Below are positions 31,737 through 39,510 of a DNA stretch of 64,000 nt, one piece after another. Both the position numbers and the translations under genes were made by a program. The first letter of the stretch is position 1; each line of letters begins with the position of its first letter. Source of the DNA: JAFGHJ01 sp964525555 (GTDB lineage: Bacteria > Hydrothermota > UBA3072). Where the stretch lies: positions 62,001 through 126,000 of the forward strand of contig CAZGHN010000003.1 of NCBI GenBank assembly GCA_964525555.1, given 5' to 3'. A model generated the notes under the pieces. It saw only the letters and a program-made list of their open reading frames with translations. It searched no databases and was not told where the DNA came from.

Positions 31737-33182
31737 ATGTTTACGGGGATAGTACTCCATTATCTTCTAAAAGAACTTGATTTAAAGGGAAAAATCGTTA
31801 TAAATGATGTGGTTCGCCAGGGCGAATCGATATCGGTTGCGGTAAAAAACAACTTTATAACCGCTAATTTAAATCGCAGATCGCCATATATTTATTTTTG
31901 TAAAATTAAAGGACAGGGATACTTTTCTTCGTTGTTTAAAGGCAAAAAAGTTTTGCAAATTGAGCAGGTTGGTCTTGATAGAATCTTGATTATAAATATC
32001 GAAGATGGTTTTAAAATTATATTCGAGGTTTTCGGAAGAAGGAGCGATTGTCTTTTTCTTAAAAGTGATGAGGTATTGAATTCGCTAAAAGGGGTAAAAA
32101 AAGAAAAATACAGGGTTCCTTCAGCTCCGAAGGGATTAGATCTCTTGACTCTCTCCGAGGATAAGCTTATAGACGCGATAATTAACGGAGAAAAAATTAG
32201 CGGGTTAACTGTCGGATTTATAAAAAGTTTAAAACTCAAAGGTATAGAATTCGTTAATGCATTTTCGATGCGGAGGTTTAATCCAACTGTCTATGATGAT
32301 ATTCTTTCACCGTTTGCTTTGCCCGAAGGCAGGAAATTTTCTACTATGAATGATGCTATTGTATACTATTTCGAGAAAAAAACCAGGGAAGAAGAAAAGA
32401 AAAGATTAAAAGGAATTATTGAAGATGAATTAGAAAAACAAATACTTAAAAATGAAGAAATTTTAAGAAAGTTGTGCGAACCTAAAGATTTTTCTATCTA
32501 TAAGCAGATGGGAGACGCCATTCTAACTTATCAGAGGGTTATCGATTTTTCGAGAGATAAAGTAATTCTTGATTATGCGGATAAGAAACTGGAAGTAGAA
32601 ATAAACCCGTCGCTCACCGCGATGGAAAACGCACAATTTTATTTTGAACTCTACAGGAAAGAAAAAAGAAAAGCCGTAGGTGAAGAAATAAGAAAGAAGA
32701 AAATAATAAAAAAACTCGAAATTCTGAAGAAAAAACGTGATAAATTAAAAATTACGGAAGACTTTTCCGAATATAAAGAATTTTTCAGAAAGAAGAAAGA
32801 GGAATCCGAAGACGAAATTTTTCCATCTAAATTCCGTGTGTTTACCACTTCTTTAGGTTCAAAAGTCCTAGTCGGCAAAAGCGCCGAGGCAAATCACGAG
32901 CTAACCTTCTCTTTCGCACGTCCTTATGACATATTTTTCCACGTTAAAAACGCTCCTGGTTCGCATACAATTCTTCGGGTAAAAGATAAAAATAAATTCC
33001 CTCCGATAGAAGATATCCATGAAGCAGCGTATTATGCGGCAAAATTCAGCAAATTGAAGCATTCTGCCTCTGTTCCTGTCTCGTATGCCCTTAAAAGATA
33101 CGTAAGAGGCGCTAAAGGCCTTTCTAAAGGTACTGTTATAATGGAGAAGGAGAAGGTTGTTTATGTTAACCCTGGAGGGTAG
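31737..33182 (+). CDS. rqcH: NFACT/RqcH-type ribosome quality-control protein
   Basis: A 481-residue protein of the NFACT (fibronectin-binding protein A/DUF814) family. An N-terminal NFACT-N-like region is followed by a charged, largely helical middle (for example RKEKRKAVGEEIRKKKIIKK) and by the C-terminal NFACT-R domain with FRVFTTSLGSKVLVGKSAEA, NHELTFSFARPYDIFFHVKN and APGSHTILR. In bacteria such proteins bind split 50S subunits carrying stalled peptides and direct addition of alanine tails. It is somewhat shorter than the usual 550-580 residues. There is no clear ribosome site before the ATG, so the start is uncertain. Confidence 0.85.
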   Translation: MFTGIVLHYLLKELDLKGKIVINDVVRQGESISVAVKNNFITANLNRRSPYIYFCKIKGQGYFSSLFKGKKVLQIEQVGLDRILIINIEDGFKIIFEVFGRRSDCLFLKSDEVLNSLKGVKKEKYRVPSAPKGLDLLTLSEDKLIDAIINGEKISGLTVGFIKSLKLKGIEFVNAFSMRRFNPTVYDDILSPFALPEGRKFSTMNDAIVYYFEKKTREEEKKRLKGIIEDELEKQILKNEEILRKLCEPKDFSIYKQMGDAILTYQRVIDFSRDKVILDYADKKLEVEINPSLTAMENAQFYFELYRKEKRKAVGEEIRKKKIIKKLEILKKKRDKLKITEDFSEYKEFFRKKKEESEDEIFPSKFRVFTTSLGSKVLVGKSAEANHELTFSFARPYDIFFHVKNAPGSHTILRVKDKNKFPPIEDIHEAAYYAAKFSKLKHSASVPVSYALKRYVRGAKGLSKGTVIMEKEKVVYVNPGG

Positions 33183-33184
33183 TC

Positions 33185-33430
33185 TAAAGTCCAACGTCCA
33201 TAGTCCAAAGTCAAAGATTTAACAAAAAACATTTACCACAAATGACACAAAGAGCACAAAGAAAAAAACTTTATTTAACCACGAAACAAACGAAAAACAC
33301 TAAATTTTTTTATTTTTTGTTTTATTCTAACTTCTAACTTCCAACTTCTAGCTTCTTTATCAACAACAAATCACATGAATTACACAAATAAAAAATTTTT
33401 GTTTGTTTTACTAAAACCTAATTTCTCACA
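33185..33430. repeat. Spacer built from several short-period repeat families
   Basis: 33183-33560 holds no gene. It contains AGTCC-type repeats (33185-33219), a CACAAA block with period near 9 (33236-33261), CACGAA-type repeats, CTTCTAACTTCCAACTTC (33338-33356) and ACAAATCACATGAATTACAC (33365-33385). A TATAAT sits at 33491 without a convincing -35. These families recur with other unit sequences in other spacers. Confidence 0.5.
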
Positions 33431-33560
33431 TGTAAAACATTTGGATAATGTAACTTTTAGATATTCAGAAACGTCTTTACTATAAGAATGTATAATTTTA
33501 ATGGTTTCTAAAGTGGTTGAAAAATGAATAAAGGTTATTTGGATGAAAGAGGAGGATAAG

Positions 33561-34157
33561 ATGAAAAAAATATTAGTTCTTTATTATTCAATGTACGGAC
33601 ACACGGAAACTATGGCAAAAGCCGTAACTGAAGGCGCAAAATCGGTGCCGGGCGTTCAGGTAGATATAAAAAGGGTTCCGGAACTTATGCCAGAAGAGCA
33701 GGCAAGAAGTGCAGGAGTTAAGCTGGACCAGGAAGCGCCAATTGCTACGATTGAAGAATTGAGTAATTACGATGCGATTATATTCGGTACTCCAACCAGG
33801 TTCGGGAATATGGCAGCTCAAATTAGGAATTTTCTCGATCAAACCGGCGGCCTGTGGGCAAAAGGCGCTTTGATTGGGAAAATCGGGAGCGTATTTACGA
33901 GTACGGGAGTAGGAGGAGGTAATGAAACGACTATTCAATCGTTCCATACAACCTTATTTCACCAAGGCATGATTGTTGTCGGATTACCTTATTCCTGTCA
34001 GGAATTAATGGATATATCTGAAGTAAAAGGCGGTTCACCCCTTGGTGCCGCTACTATAGCCGGAGCTGACGGTTCCAGAGATCCCTCGGATACTGAGTTA
34101 TCTATGGCGAAATTTCAAGGCAGGCATGTAGCCGAAACAACAAAAAGATTTAATTGA
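33561..34157 (+). CDS. wrbA: NAD(P)H:quinone oxidoreductase WrbA (flavodoxin-like)
   Basis: A 198-residue flavodoxin-fold protein of the normal WrbA length. The FMN-phosphate loop YYSMYGHTETMAKAV (about residues 8-22) and GTPTRFGNMAAQIRNFLDQT (about 77-96) are clear family motifs. WrbA reduces quinones by two electrons and protects against redox stress. The start at 33561 was chosen because GAGGAGG lies seven bases upstream; a start at 33543 would precede that site. It appears monocistronic, with repeats on both sides. Confidence 0.94.
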   Translation: MKKILVLYYSMYGHTETMAKAVTEGAKSVPGVQVDIKRVPELMPEEQARSAGVKLDQEAPIATIEELSNYDAIIFGTPTRFGNMAAQIRNFLDQTGGLWAKGALIGKIGSVFTSTGVGGGNETTIQSFHTTLFHQGMIVVGLPYSCQELMDISEVKGGSPLGAATIAGADGSRDPSDTELSMAKFQGRHVAETTKRFN

Positions 34158-34179
34158 TTTGTTGTTTTTATTAGGATTT

Positions 34180-34343
34180 GTTACCTTGTATCTGGTACCT
34201 GGTACCTAAAATTAAACCTCTGGTAGTACAGAGCTTTATTGTTTTTTTTACCATTTAACTATTTAACAATTTGACTATTTAACTATAGCGATAGCTACTG
34301 TAATGTGATTCAAAAAACAAGACCATGTGCCTCTTTTAACCTT
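34180..34343 (+). repeat. Dispersed element with GGTACC motif, copy 1
   Basis: The segment begins with GTATCTGGTACCTGGTACCT, continues with AACTATTTAAC-type repeats and ends with GATTCAAAAAACAAGACCAT and TCTTTT. The same order of motifs occurs at 38557-38664 (GTATCTGGTACCTAA, AACT/ACTA repeats, GATTCAATAAATCAAGACCA, TCTTTT). Both copies lie just downstream of a plus-strand gene in a convergent spacer. Confidence 0.5.
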
Positions 34344-34437
34344 AATCTTATCCTTATTAAATTTCTTTTTATATTTCATTCTAAATCTGTTCTCTATTTT
34401 TGAATTTTATCATTTTTATTTGAAACAAGATGCTACT

Positions 34438-35856
34438 TTAATCCTTTTTTTTCTTATATTCTAACATTTCTTTGAACATTTCCAATGTTTCCAACCTTCG
34501 GATTTCATATATAGAATCTTTATCGAGCTCTCCTCCTAAGCCATCTAGAGCCGCTATATATTCATTTAGCATTTTTTCGTTAAAACTGTTTCCAAACAAT
34601 TTGAAAGCCAACTCAAAAGTGTTTGCTTTTTTTCTCTGTAATTCATCCTTGCCCTTTCCTTGCTCTATATCTGAAGAATAAAGATCTTTAGATATTCCAG
34701 AAAACCTAAAACTCCATCTTCGAACTAACATAGACCTAAATCGTTCTTTAATATTATTATCTATAGTAAATTTGAATATTAAAATTCTTATCCAAGTAAA
34801 GTAAAAAACCTCTGGGAATAGTTTATCTGTGACTATTGATAATGCATGATCGATTTTCTCAGGATCCCAATTATGAAATCGATTAAAAGCCCACATATAA
34901 TATTCTTCCCATATAATGTTTAGAACAATATCTCCTTCCTGCCAATTTTCTTTGATGATATGCCATTCTTTAGGAAAACTTAGATCCCAAATATTATAAC
35001 TGTTTTTCTCTGTTGTTTCTTCGAATAATACACTCAAAAAATCTCCAAAGATATCTTTAAGTAAATTTCTGTTATCACGCCACTTATCAATCTTATTTTT
35101 AAACTTCTCTTTAATGAAATCATATAATACATTTTTTTGGATTAAGTTCTTCCAGTTTTTTTCAAAAATCTCTTCTGTTTGACCTTTAATTATAAAATTC
35201 TTTTTTAATTCCCACTCGTGATCTTCATTATAATTTTTATGTCTTAAATCTTTAAGTTTTAGCCAACTGGCGTGATACCAATCAAATAGTTTGGAAAAAT
35301 AATTTTTAAATAAAATATTGCTTATATCTCTATTCTCCAAGTTTTCTTTAAAGCCTCTGAGGTAGTCACTTAATACGTTTAAATGTTCGCCTTTTTCGTT
35401 TCTTATTAAAATTTCCAACTTTTTAAAAAATGTATCTAAGTATTCTTTCTCCCTATCTATATTTTCTATCTTCCAAACAGAATGCCATATTTCTTCAGTG
35501 TTTTCAAATTCTTTTAAATTAGCTAAAAATTTGAGTCTTAATTGAGTTTTTTCACCACTAATCCAAATTAAAGAGCGACTTAGATTCCTAAAAAGAACAA
35601 ATATTCCAAAACTCGAGGAGACAATTATTAGGGGTCTGAGCCCATAGTACTCTAATTGCCAAAATACTGGTGGGATGAAAATTAATCCTAAAGAATACAA
35701 AACATCTTTGCCTCCTAATATATGATTAACTAAAACTTTCTCATCCAATTTGCCAAATTGTTTTTCGTCACTTTTAAAGAGAGAAATCCATATAGGAATA
35801 AGTAACGTTACGAGTACCAAACCAATTCCTTGAATAAGTAAAGGAATATTATTCAT
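34438..35856 (-). CDS. Hypothetical membrane-anchored protein, 472 residues
   Basis: I do not recognise this protein. The N-terminal 110 residues contain about three hydrophobic segments (IPLLIQGIGLVLVTLLIPIW, VLYSLGLIFIPPVFW, PLIIVSSSFGIFVLF); the remainder is a large soluble, mostly helical region rich in Lys, Glu, Asn, Trp and Phe, ending in KKKKD. Its base composition is visibly more AT-rich than most neighbours, and it stands alone between repeat-filled spacers with no operon partner, which is compatible with recent acquisition. No enzymatic motif is visible. The start ATG at 35856 lacks a strong ribosome site. Confidence 0.65.
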   Translation of the reverse strand: MNNIPLLIQGIGLVLVTLLIPIWISLFKSDEKQFGKLDEKVLVNHILGGKDVLYSLGLIFIPPVFWQLEYYGLRPLIIVSSSFGIFVLFRNLSRSLIWISGEKTQLRLKFLANLKEFENTEEIWHSVWKIENIDREKEYLDTFFKKLEILIRNEKGEHLNVLSDYLRGFKENLENRDISNILFKNYFSKLFDWYHASWLKLKDLRHKNYNEDHEWELKKNFIIKGQTEEIFEKNWKNLIQKNVLYDFIKEKFKNKIDKWRDNRNLLKDIFGDFLSVLFEETTEKNSYNIWDLSFPKEWHIIKENWQEGDIVLNIIWEEYYMWAFNRFHNWDPEKIDHALSIVTDKLFPEVFYFTWIRILIFKFTIDNNIKERFRSMLVRRWSFRFSGISKDLYSSDIEQGKGKDELQRKKANTFELAFKLFGNSFNEKMLNEYIAALDGLGGELDKDSIYEIRRLETLEMFKEMLEYKKKKD

Positions 35857-36029
35857 AAGATTATCTAAACTTTAAGTAGAGCAGAGAGGATTCGTTGTTC
35901 TAAACCCAATAAACCTTCTTCATAAAGAGCTAAACAGTTAAATCGTTGAATGGTTAAATAGGAACATATAATCATAGTATAAAATTAAAAGATTGCTTGG
36001 ATTAGTCAAGGGGGGGGCAAGTATCAATC

Positions 36030-36085
36030 TTTTGTTGGATCGTTGGTTTGTTTTTTACTCTCTAACATCCTAACGTTCTATAGGA
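36030..36085. repeat. Short-period repeats in a divergent spacer
   Basis: 35857-36204 has no gene. Around 36030-36085, ATCTTTTGTTGGATCGTTGG faces CTAACATCCTAACGTTC as an inverted pair of imperfect 9-base units around a T-run; another GTTAAATCGTTGAATGGT repeat lies near 35937. The right part of the spacer carries the promoter at 36108. Confidence 0.45.
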
Positions 36086-36107
36086 CCTTGAGCTATTAAA
36101 AAACGCA

Positions 36108-36136
36108 TTGACATGATGATAATTTTCCCATATAAT
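36108..36136 (+). promoter_or_regulatory. Consensus promoter of the FG-GAP T9SS gene
   Basis: TTGACA at 36108-36113 and TATAAT at 36131-36136 with a 17-base spacer match the consensus exactly. The gene starts at 36205 after an ACGGAGG ribosome site, giving a leader of about 60 bases. Confidence 0.75.
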
Positions 36137-36204
36137 GGAAAGTATAATCTTAGTGTTTGAAAAGTTTATAAAATTAGTTTAACCCTTGAGAACGGAGGTA
36201 TTTT

Positions 36205-38548
36205 ATGAAAAATTATAAAAAAGTTATTGTATCTTTATCCTGTCTTATTTTATTCCTTTTTGGGATTTTAACTCCGATAACTAATGCTTATTCCGCAAAT
36301 AAAGAAGTTCCCAAAGGGTATCTTTTAGTTCAAGGTATAGGTACTTACTATATATCTAAATGGGGAGCTATCTGCAGTAGGAGAGAGGCTGATTCTATAT
36401 TTAGCAGACTTGAGGACAAAATTGATGGTATTGAATTTGAAATTCTTGAATATTACGGTAAAACCGTAGACAGTCATAAAATAATTGCAGAGGTTGCCAA
36501 GGAGTATGGAATAGATTTGTGGACATCTACCTGGCGTATTTTAAGAGAAGTCCATACGCTATTGGATGCAGATGTTATCGAAAATTATCAAGCGAGAAGG
36601 ATGGATGCTTCAGGTCATATTTTGCCTGCTTATCTGCGACACGAGAATAAATGTGATTCGGTAATCGATTATCCGGTATTTGATATTTTGGATCCGGAAG
36701 CTATGGATGTTTTTATTGATGCGTGGAAAAGTAAGTATTGGGATAAAATGAAGTTAAATGGTGTTTCTTTATTAAATGGTCTTTTCTTTAATGAAGACCT
36801 TATTCCGTATCTTGATTGTTGGCCGGCTAATAATAAACGCTGGGATTATTGGAATTTAGCAGTTTACAGCGATGCTGTTCTTGGACAATGGAGAGATTAT
36901 TGCATCTTAAATAATGTTCGAGATCAGTCTAATAATATTGTGGATAAATTTCCTGTTCATAAACCGGAGATGGTTGCAAATGGTGTTATAGACGGAGATA
37001 CCCTTACTGCTTATTATCCGGGATTCAATGTTCCAGAAGAAATACAATCTGGGTGGAAATTTGTAAATTTGCCCAAGGCTGAAGGGGTTTGGGAACATTG
37101 GTATAATTTTATAGGAAAAAAATTCATAGATAATTGGATTAATCGTTTATCGTTAGCTGCAAATGAAGCAAATGCTAATAATCCTGAATGGTATGGAAAT
37201 CTTTATTTTGGTCTTCATCATTGGAGCCTTCCTTATGAATATATAGAAGATCCGAATTTTACTGTTCCTTCTTCTCACAAATGGGGTGCATGGGGGAGAC
37301 AGCGAGGTTTGGATCTGAAGGAGTTAGCAGATAATTCCGATATAGATATTATTGTCTGTGAAACTTATCCTAAAATAGAAGGGGGTAATTTAGAGTATTT
37401 TGTTAAAGAATACAAAAGAATTACGGAACAAGGAAACAAGGTATTTGGGGTGATGCTTCATCGCGACGATGATTGGGCTTTAGAGCTGGAGGAAGAAACG
37501 ATCAGATGGGAAGTGATTAACGAGTATGAGCCTCAGATGATATGTAGATTTCCTCGTCAGCGAATGGTTGAAGAATGGGATCCTTCGAATTATTCAGAAG
37601 CGATGGAAATATTTTTTAGATGGAATTTAGAAAATTACAGAAATCCTTATAATGAAAGTTTAGGGTTGTGGAGTATAGGGTGGACAGACAGCGGAGATAA
37701 AGAAAGTAATAGAAAGGATGTACATTTTGCTGATTTTAATGGTGATGGTATGTGTGATGTCGCCACATTCAAATATGATGGAGATATTATCAAAAAAGTC
37801 CAGATTGGTTTGTCAACTGGCAAGAAGTTTGATTTTTATTACAATGGAGCTCATGCAGGTTCATATTGGAGTATAGGGTGGACAGACAGCGGAGATAAAG
37901 AAAGTAATAGAAAAGATGTGCATTTTGCTGATTTTAATGGTGATGGTATGTGTGATGTCGCCACATTCANNNNNNNNNNNNNNNNNNNNNNNNNNNNNNN
38001 NNNNNNNNNNNNNNNNNNNNNNNNNNNNNNNNNNNNNNNNNNNNNNNNNNNNNNNNNNNNNNNNNNNNNTTGCTGATTTCAATGGTGACGGTATGTGTGA
38101 TGTCGCCACATTCAAATATCATCCTGATATGCCGAATGTAATTCATGGAGCCCAAGTTGGTCTTTCTACCGGTTCGAATTTTTATTTTTATTATAATGGT
38201 GTTTTAAGTGGAGCTTCCTTCTTAAATTTAAATTTTGATGATGGTTCTGATGAGCCAGCTCAAGTGAAAAAGAAAGAAGCAGAAAAAGTATATGATAACT
38301 ACATTAGAGCTGCCAGTCCCTTAATAGTAGATAATCTTTTTTTGAATGTTTCCTCAAACACTGACAAAAAAGCAACTATAGAAATAATAGATATTGCGGG
38401 AAGGTGTGTTAAAAGCCAGAAATTAAATATTAAAAGAGGCCAACGTATTATGAATTTCGGAAAGTTTAATACGGGAATATATTTTCTCAAAATTATCTCG
38501 ATAGAAAACGAAAAACCTGAAGTTCATAAAATTACGGTTATTAGATAA
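36205..38548 (+). CDS. Large secreted protein: N-terminal hydrolase-like domain, FG-GAP repeats, T9SS C-terminal domain (interrupted by an assembly gap)
   Basis: The 5' part (36205-37969) encodes a signal peptide (cleavage near ITNAYSA), then about 450 residues resembling an exported TIM-barrel glycoside-hydrolase-like protein (for example YGIDLWTSTWRILREV and NIDIIV-type strands); the exact family is not recognised. FG-GAP/VCBS-type repeats with ADFNGDGMCDVATF follow. After the run of N the 3' part (38070-38548) resumes in the same repeat and ends in a T9SS-type domain (ATIEIIDIAGRCVKSQKL, GIYFLKI, HKITVIR). The frames on either side differ only because the gap length is arbitrary. It is probably a cell-surface or released polysaccharide-active protein. 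A consensus promoter and ACGGAGG precede it. Confidence 0.75.
37669..38117 (+). repeat. Nearly identical 198-bp tandem repeats encoding FG-GAP units
   Basis: The unit beginning TGGAGTATAGGGTGGACAGA at 37669 recurs at 37867, a spacing of 198 bases (66 codons), with almost no nucleotide differences. A third unit is partly visible after the gap (GATGTCGCCACATTCAAATA). Each unit has a DFNGDG calcium-binding-like loop. The near-identity explains why assembly failed here, and the real copy number may be larger. Confidence 0.85.
37970..38069. other. Assembly gap, 100 N
   Basis: Exactly 100 undetermined bases, a conventional scaffold placeholder, inside the tandem repeat. Its true length is unknown. 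Confidence 0.99.
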
Positions 38549-38556
38549 AAAAAATT

Positions 38557-38664
38557 AGGTACGAGGTATCTGGTACCTAATACTACTAACTCACGAATTT
38601 ACTAATAACTGATTTATAGAATCACTGGATTCAATAAATCAAGACCAGGTGTATCTTTTGTTTA
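38557..38664 (+). repeat. Dispersed element with GGTACC motif, copy 2
   Basis: Begins TAGGTACGAGGTATCTGGTA, continues with ACTAACTCACGAATTTACTA and ends with GATTCAATAAATCAAGACCA followed by TCTTTT. It parallels 34180-34343. It sits between the T9SS gene and the convergent RRM gene. Confidence 0.5.
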
Positions 38665-38801
38665 AAAATTATCAAGTGTCGAAATGCGACCCAAGAGATA
38701 CTAATGAAAATATTGGGGGCAAAGTTACATACAATATTAATATAATATTGTTGAACGATGCCCCTTATATATTGGTAGTTATATCTTTATTATATAACTT
38801 T

Positions 38802-39116
38802 CTAGTTTGACCAGCGAGAACGACCGTAGCTGCGTCCGCCGCTTCTTCCTCTCGGACCACCGCTAAAGCGATCCGGACGAGGACGTGCTTCATTTACGGT
38901 AAGATTTTTACCTTTGAGATCTTTGCCGTTTAAACCGGCTATCGCGGCTTCTGCCTCCGCTTTCTCAGGCATTTCGACAAATCCAAATCCTCTTGATTCG
39001 CCTGTGTACTTGTCCTTAATAATCTTAACCGACGATGTTGTTCCATAAGTAGAAAAAGCTTCCTTAAGTTCTTCTTCGGTTAGCTGATACGAAATATTAC
39101 CTACGTATATATTCAT
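38802..39116 (-). CDS. RNA-binding protein with one RRM domain and a Gly/Arg-rich tail
   Basis: A 104-residue protein. RNP2 (IYVGNI, residues 3-8) and RNP1 (RGFGFVEM, about 42-49) are intact in a single RRM of about 78 residues, followed by a tail of Arg, Gly and Ser (GGPRGRSGGRSYGRSRWSN). Such proteins, best known from cyanobacteria and Bacteroidetes, are often cold-induced and bind mRNA. CTAAGGAGG precedes the ATG. Two stable hairpins lie in the predicted leader at 39195-39139, suggesting post-transcriptional or autogenous control. Confidence 0.93.
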   Translation of the reverse strand: MNIYVGNISYQLTEEELKEAFSTYGTTSSVKIIKDKYTGESRGFGFVEMPEKAEAEAAIAGLNGKDLKGKNLTVNEARPRPDRFSGGPRGRSGGRSYGRSRWSN

Positions 39117-39138
39117 TTGACCTCCTTAGGGTTTGAAT

Positions 39139-39195
39139 ATTTACATGTTTTTGTAAATGTAACTAAGTGCGAATACGTTTTACAGAAAACGTATT
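39139..39195 (-). promoter_or_regulatory. Two hairpins in the leader region of the RRM gene
   Basis: Minus-strand hairpin one has arms AATACGTTTT and AAAACGTATT (39195-39172), a perfect 10-base stem with a four-base loop. Hairpin two has arms ATTTACA and TGTAAAT (39158-39139) with a six-base loop. They lie 22-79 bases upstream of the ATG. They could be RNA control structures or DNA operators. Confidence 0.5.
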
Positions 39196-39230
39196 AAGAT
39201 ATTTAACCGGCAAAACCAGAAGGGAGATAA

Positions 39231-39332
39231 ATGAATAAGAAAACAATTCAATTCCTAGAGATTTTGAGGTTCCATAACCTACATTTACTGATTCTAAAAT
39301 ACTTAATTTTTGAGAAAAGTCAAGTGGGGTAA
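39231..39332 (+). CDS. Possible 33-residue peptide, unsupported beyond a ribosome site
   Basis: An ATG preceded by AGAAGGGAG opens a frame of 33 codons (MNKKTIQFLEILRFHNLHLL and on, ending SQVG). No promoter or homologue is recognised. It lies in the divergent spacer 39117-39510, which otherwise holds AAATAG-type (39350-39385) and CCAACG-type repeats. It may be chance. Confidence 0.2.
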   Translation: MNKKTIQFLEILRFHNLHLLILKYLIFEKSQVG

Positions 39333-39423
39333 CGCTTCGAATTGAAAATTAGTTAAACAGTAAAATAGCAAAATAGTAAAATAGTGTCCATTTACTCATT
39401 TCCCAAATTTTCCATTTTTCTAA

Positions 39424-39488
39424 ATACGTCCCAACGGTCCAACGATCTAACGATTTATATTGACATTTAGTTCGTTTTCTACTACATT
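39424..39488 (+). promoter_or_regulatory. Repeat block and promoter upstream of the BNR-type gene
   Basis: CCAACGGTCCAACGATCTAA at 39431-39450 is a set of imperfect 9-base units. It is followed by TTGACA at 39460-39465 and, 17 bases on, TACATT at 39483-39488; a better -10 word, TATAAT at 39488-39493, has a 22-base spacer. GGAGG lies at 39499, 7 bases before the TTG start at 39511. Confidence 0.45.
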
Positions 39489-39510
39489 ATAATAAATCGG
39501 AGGTGTAGGT

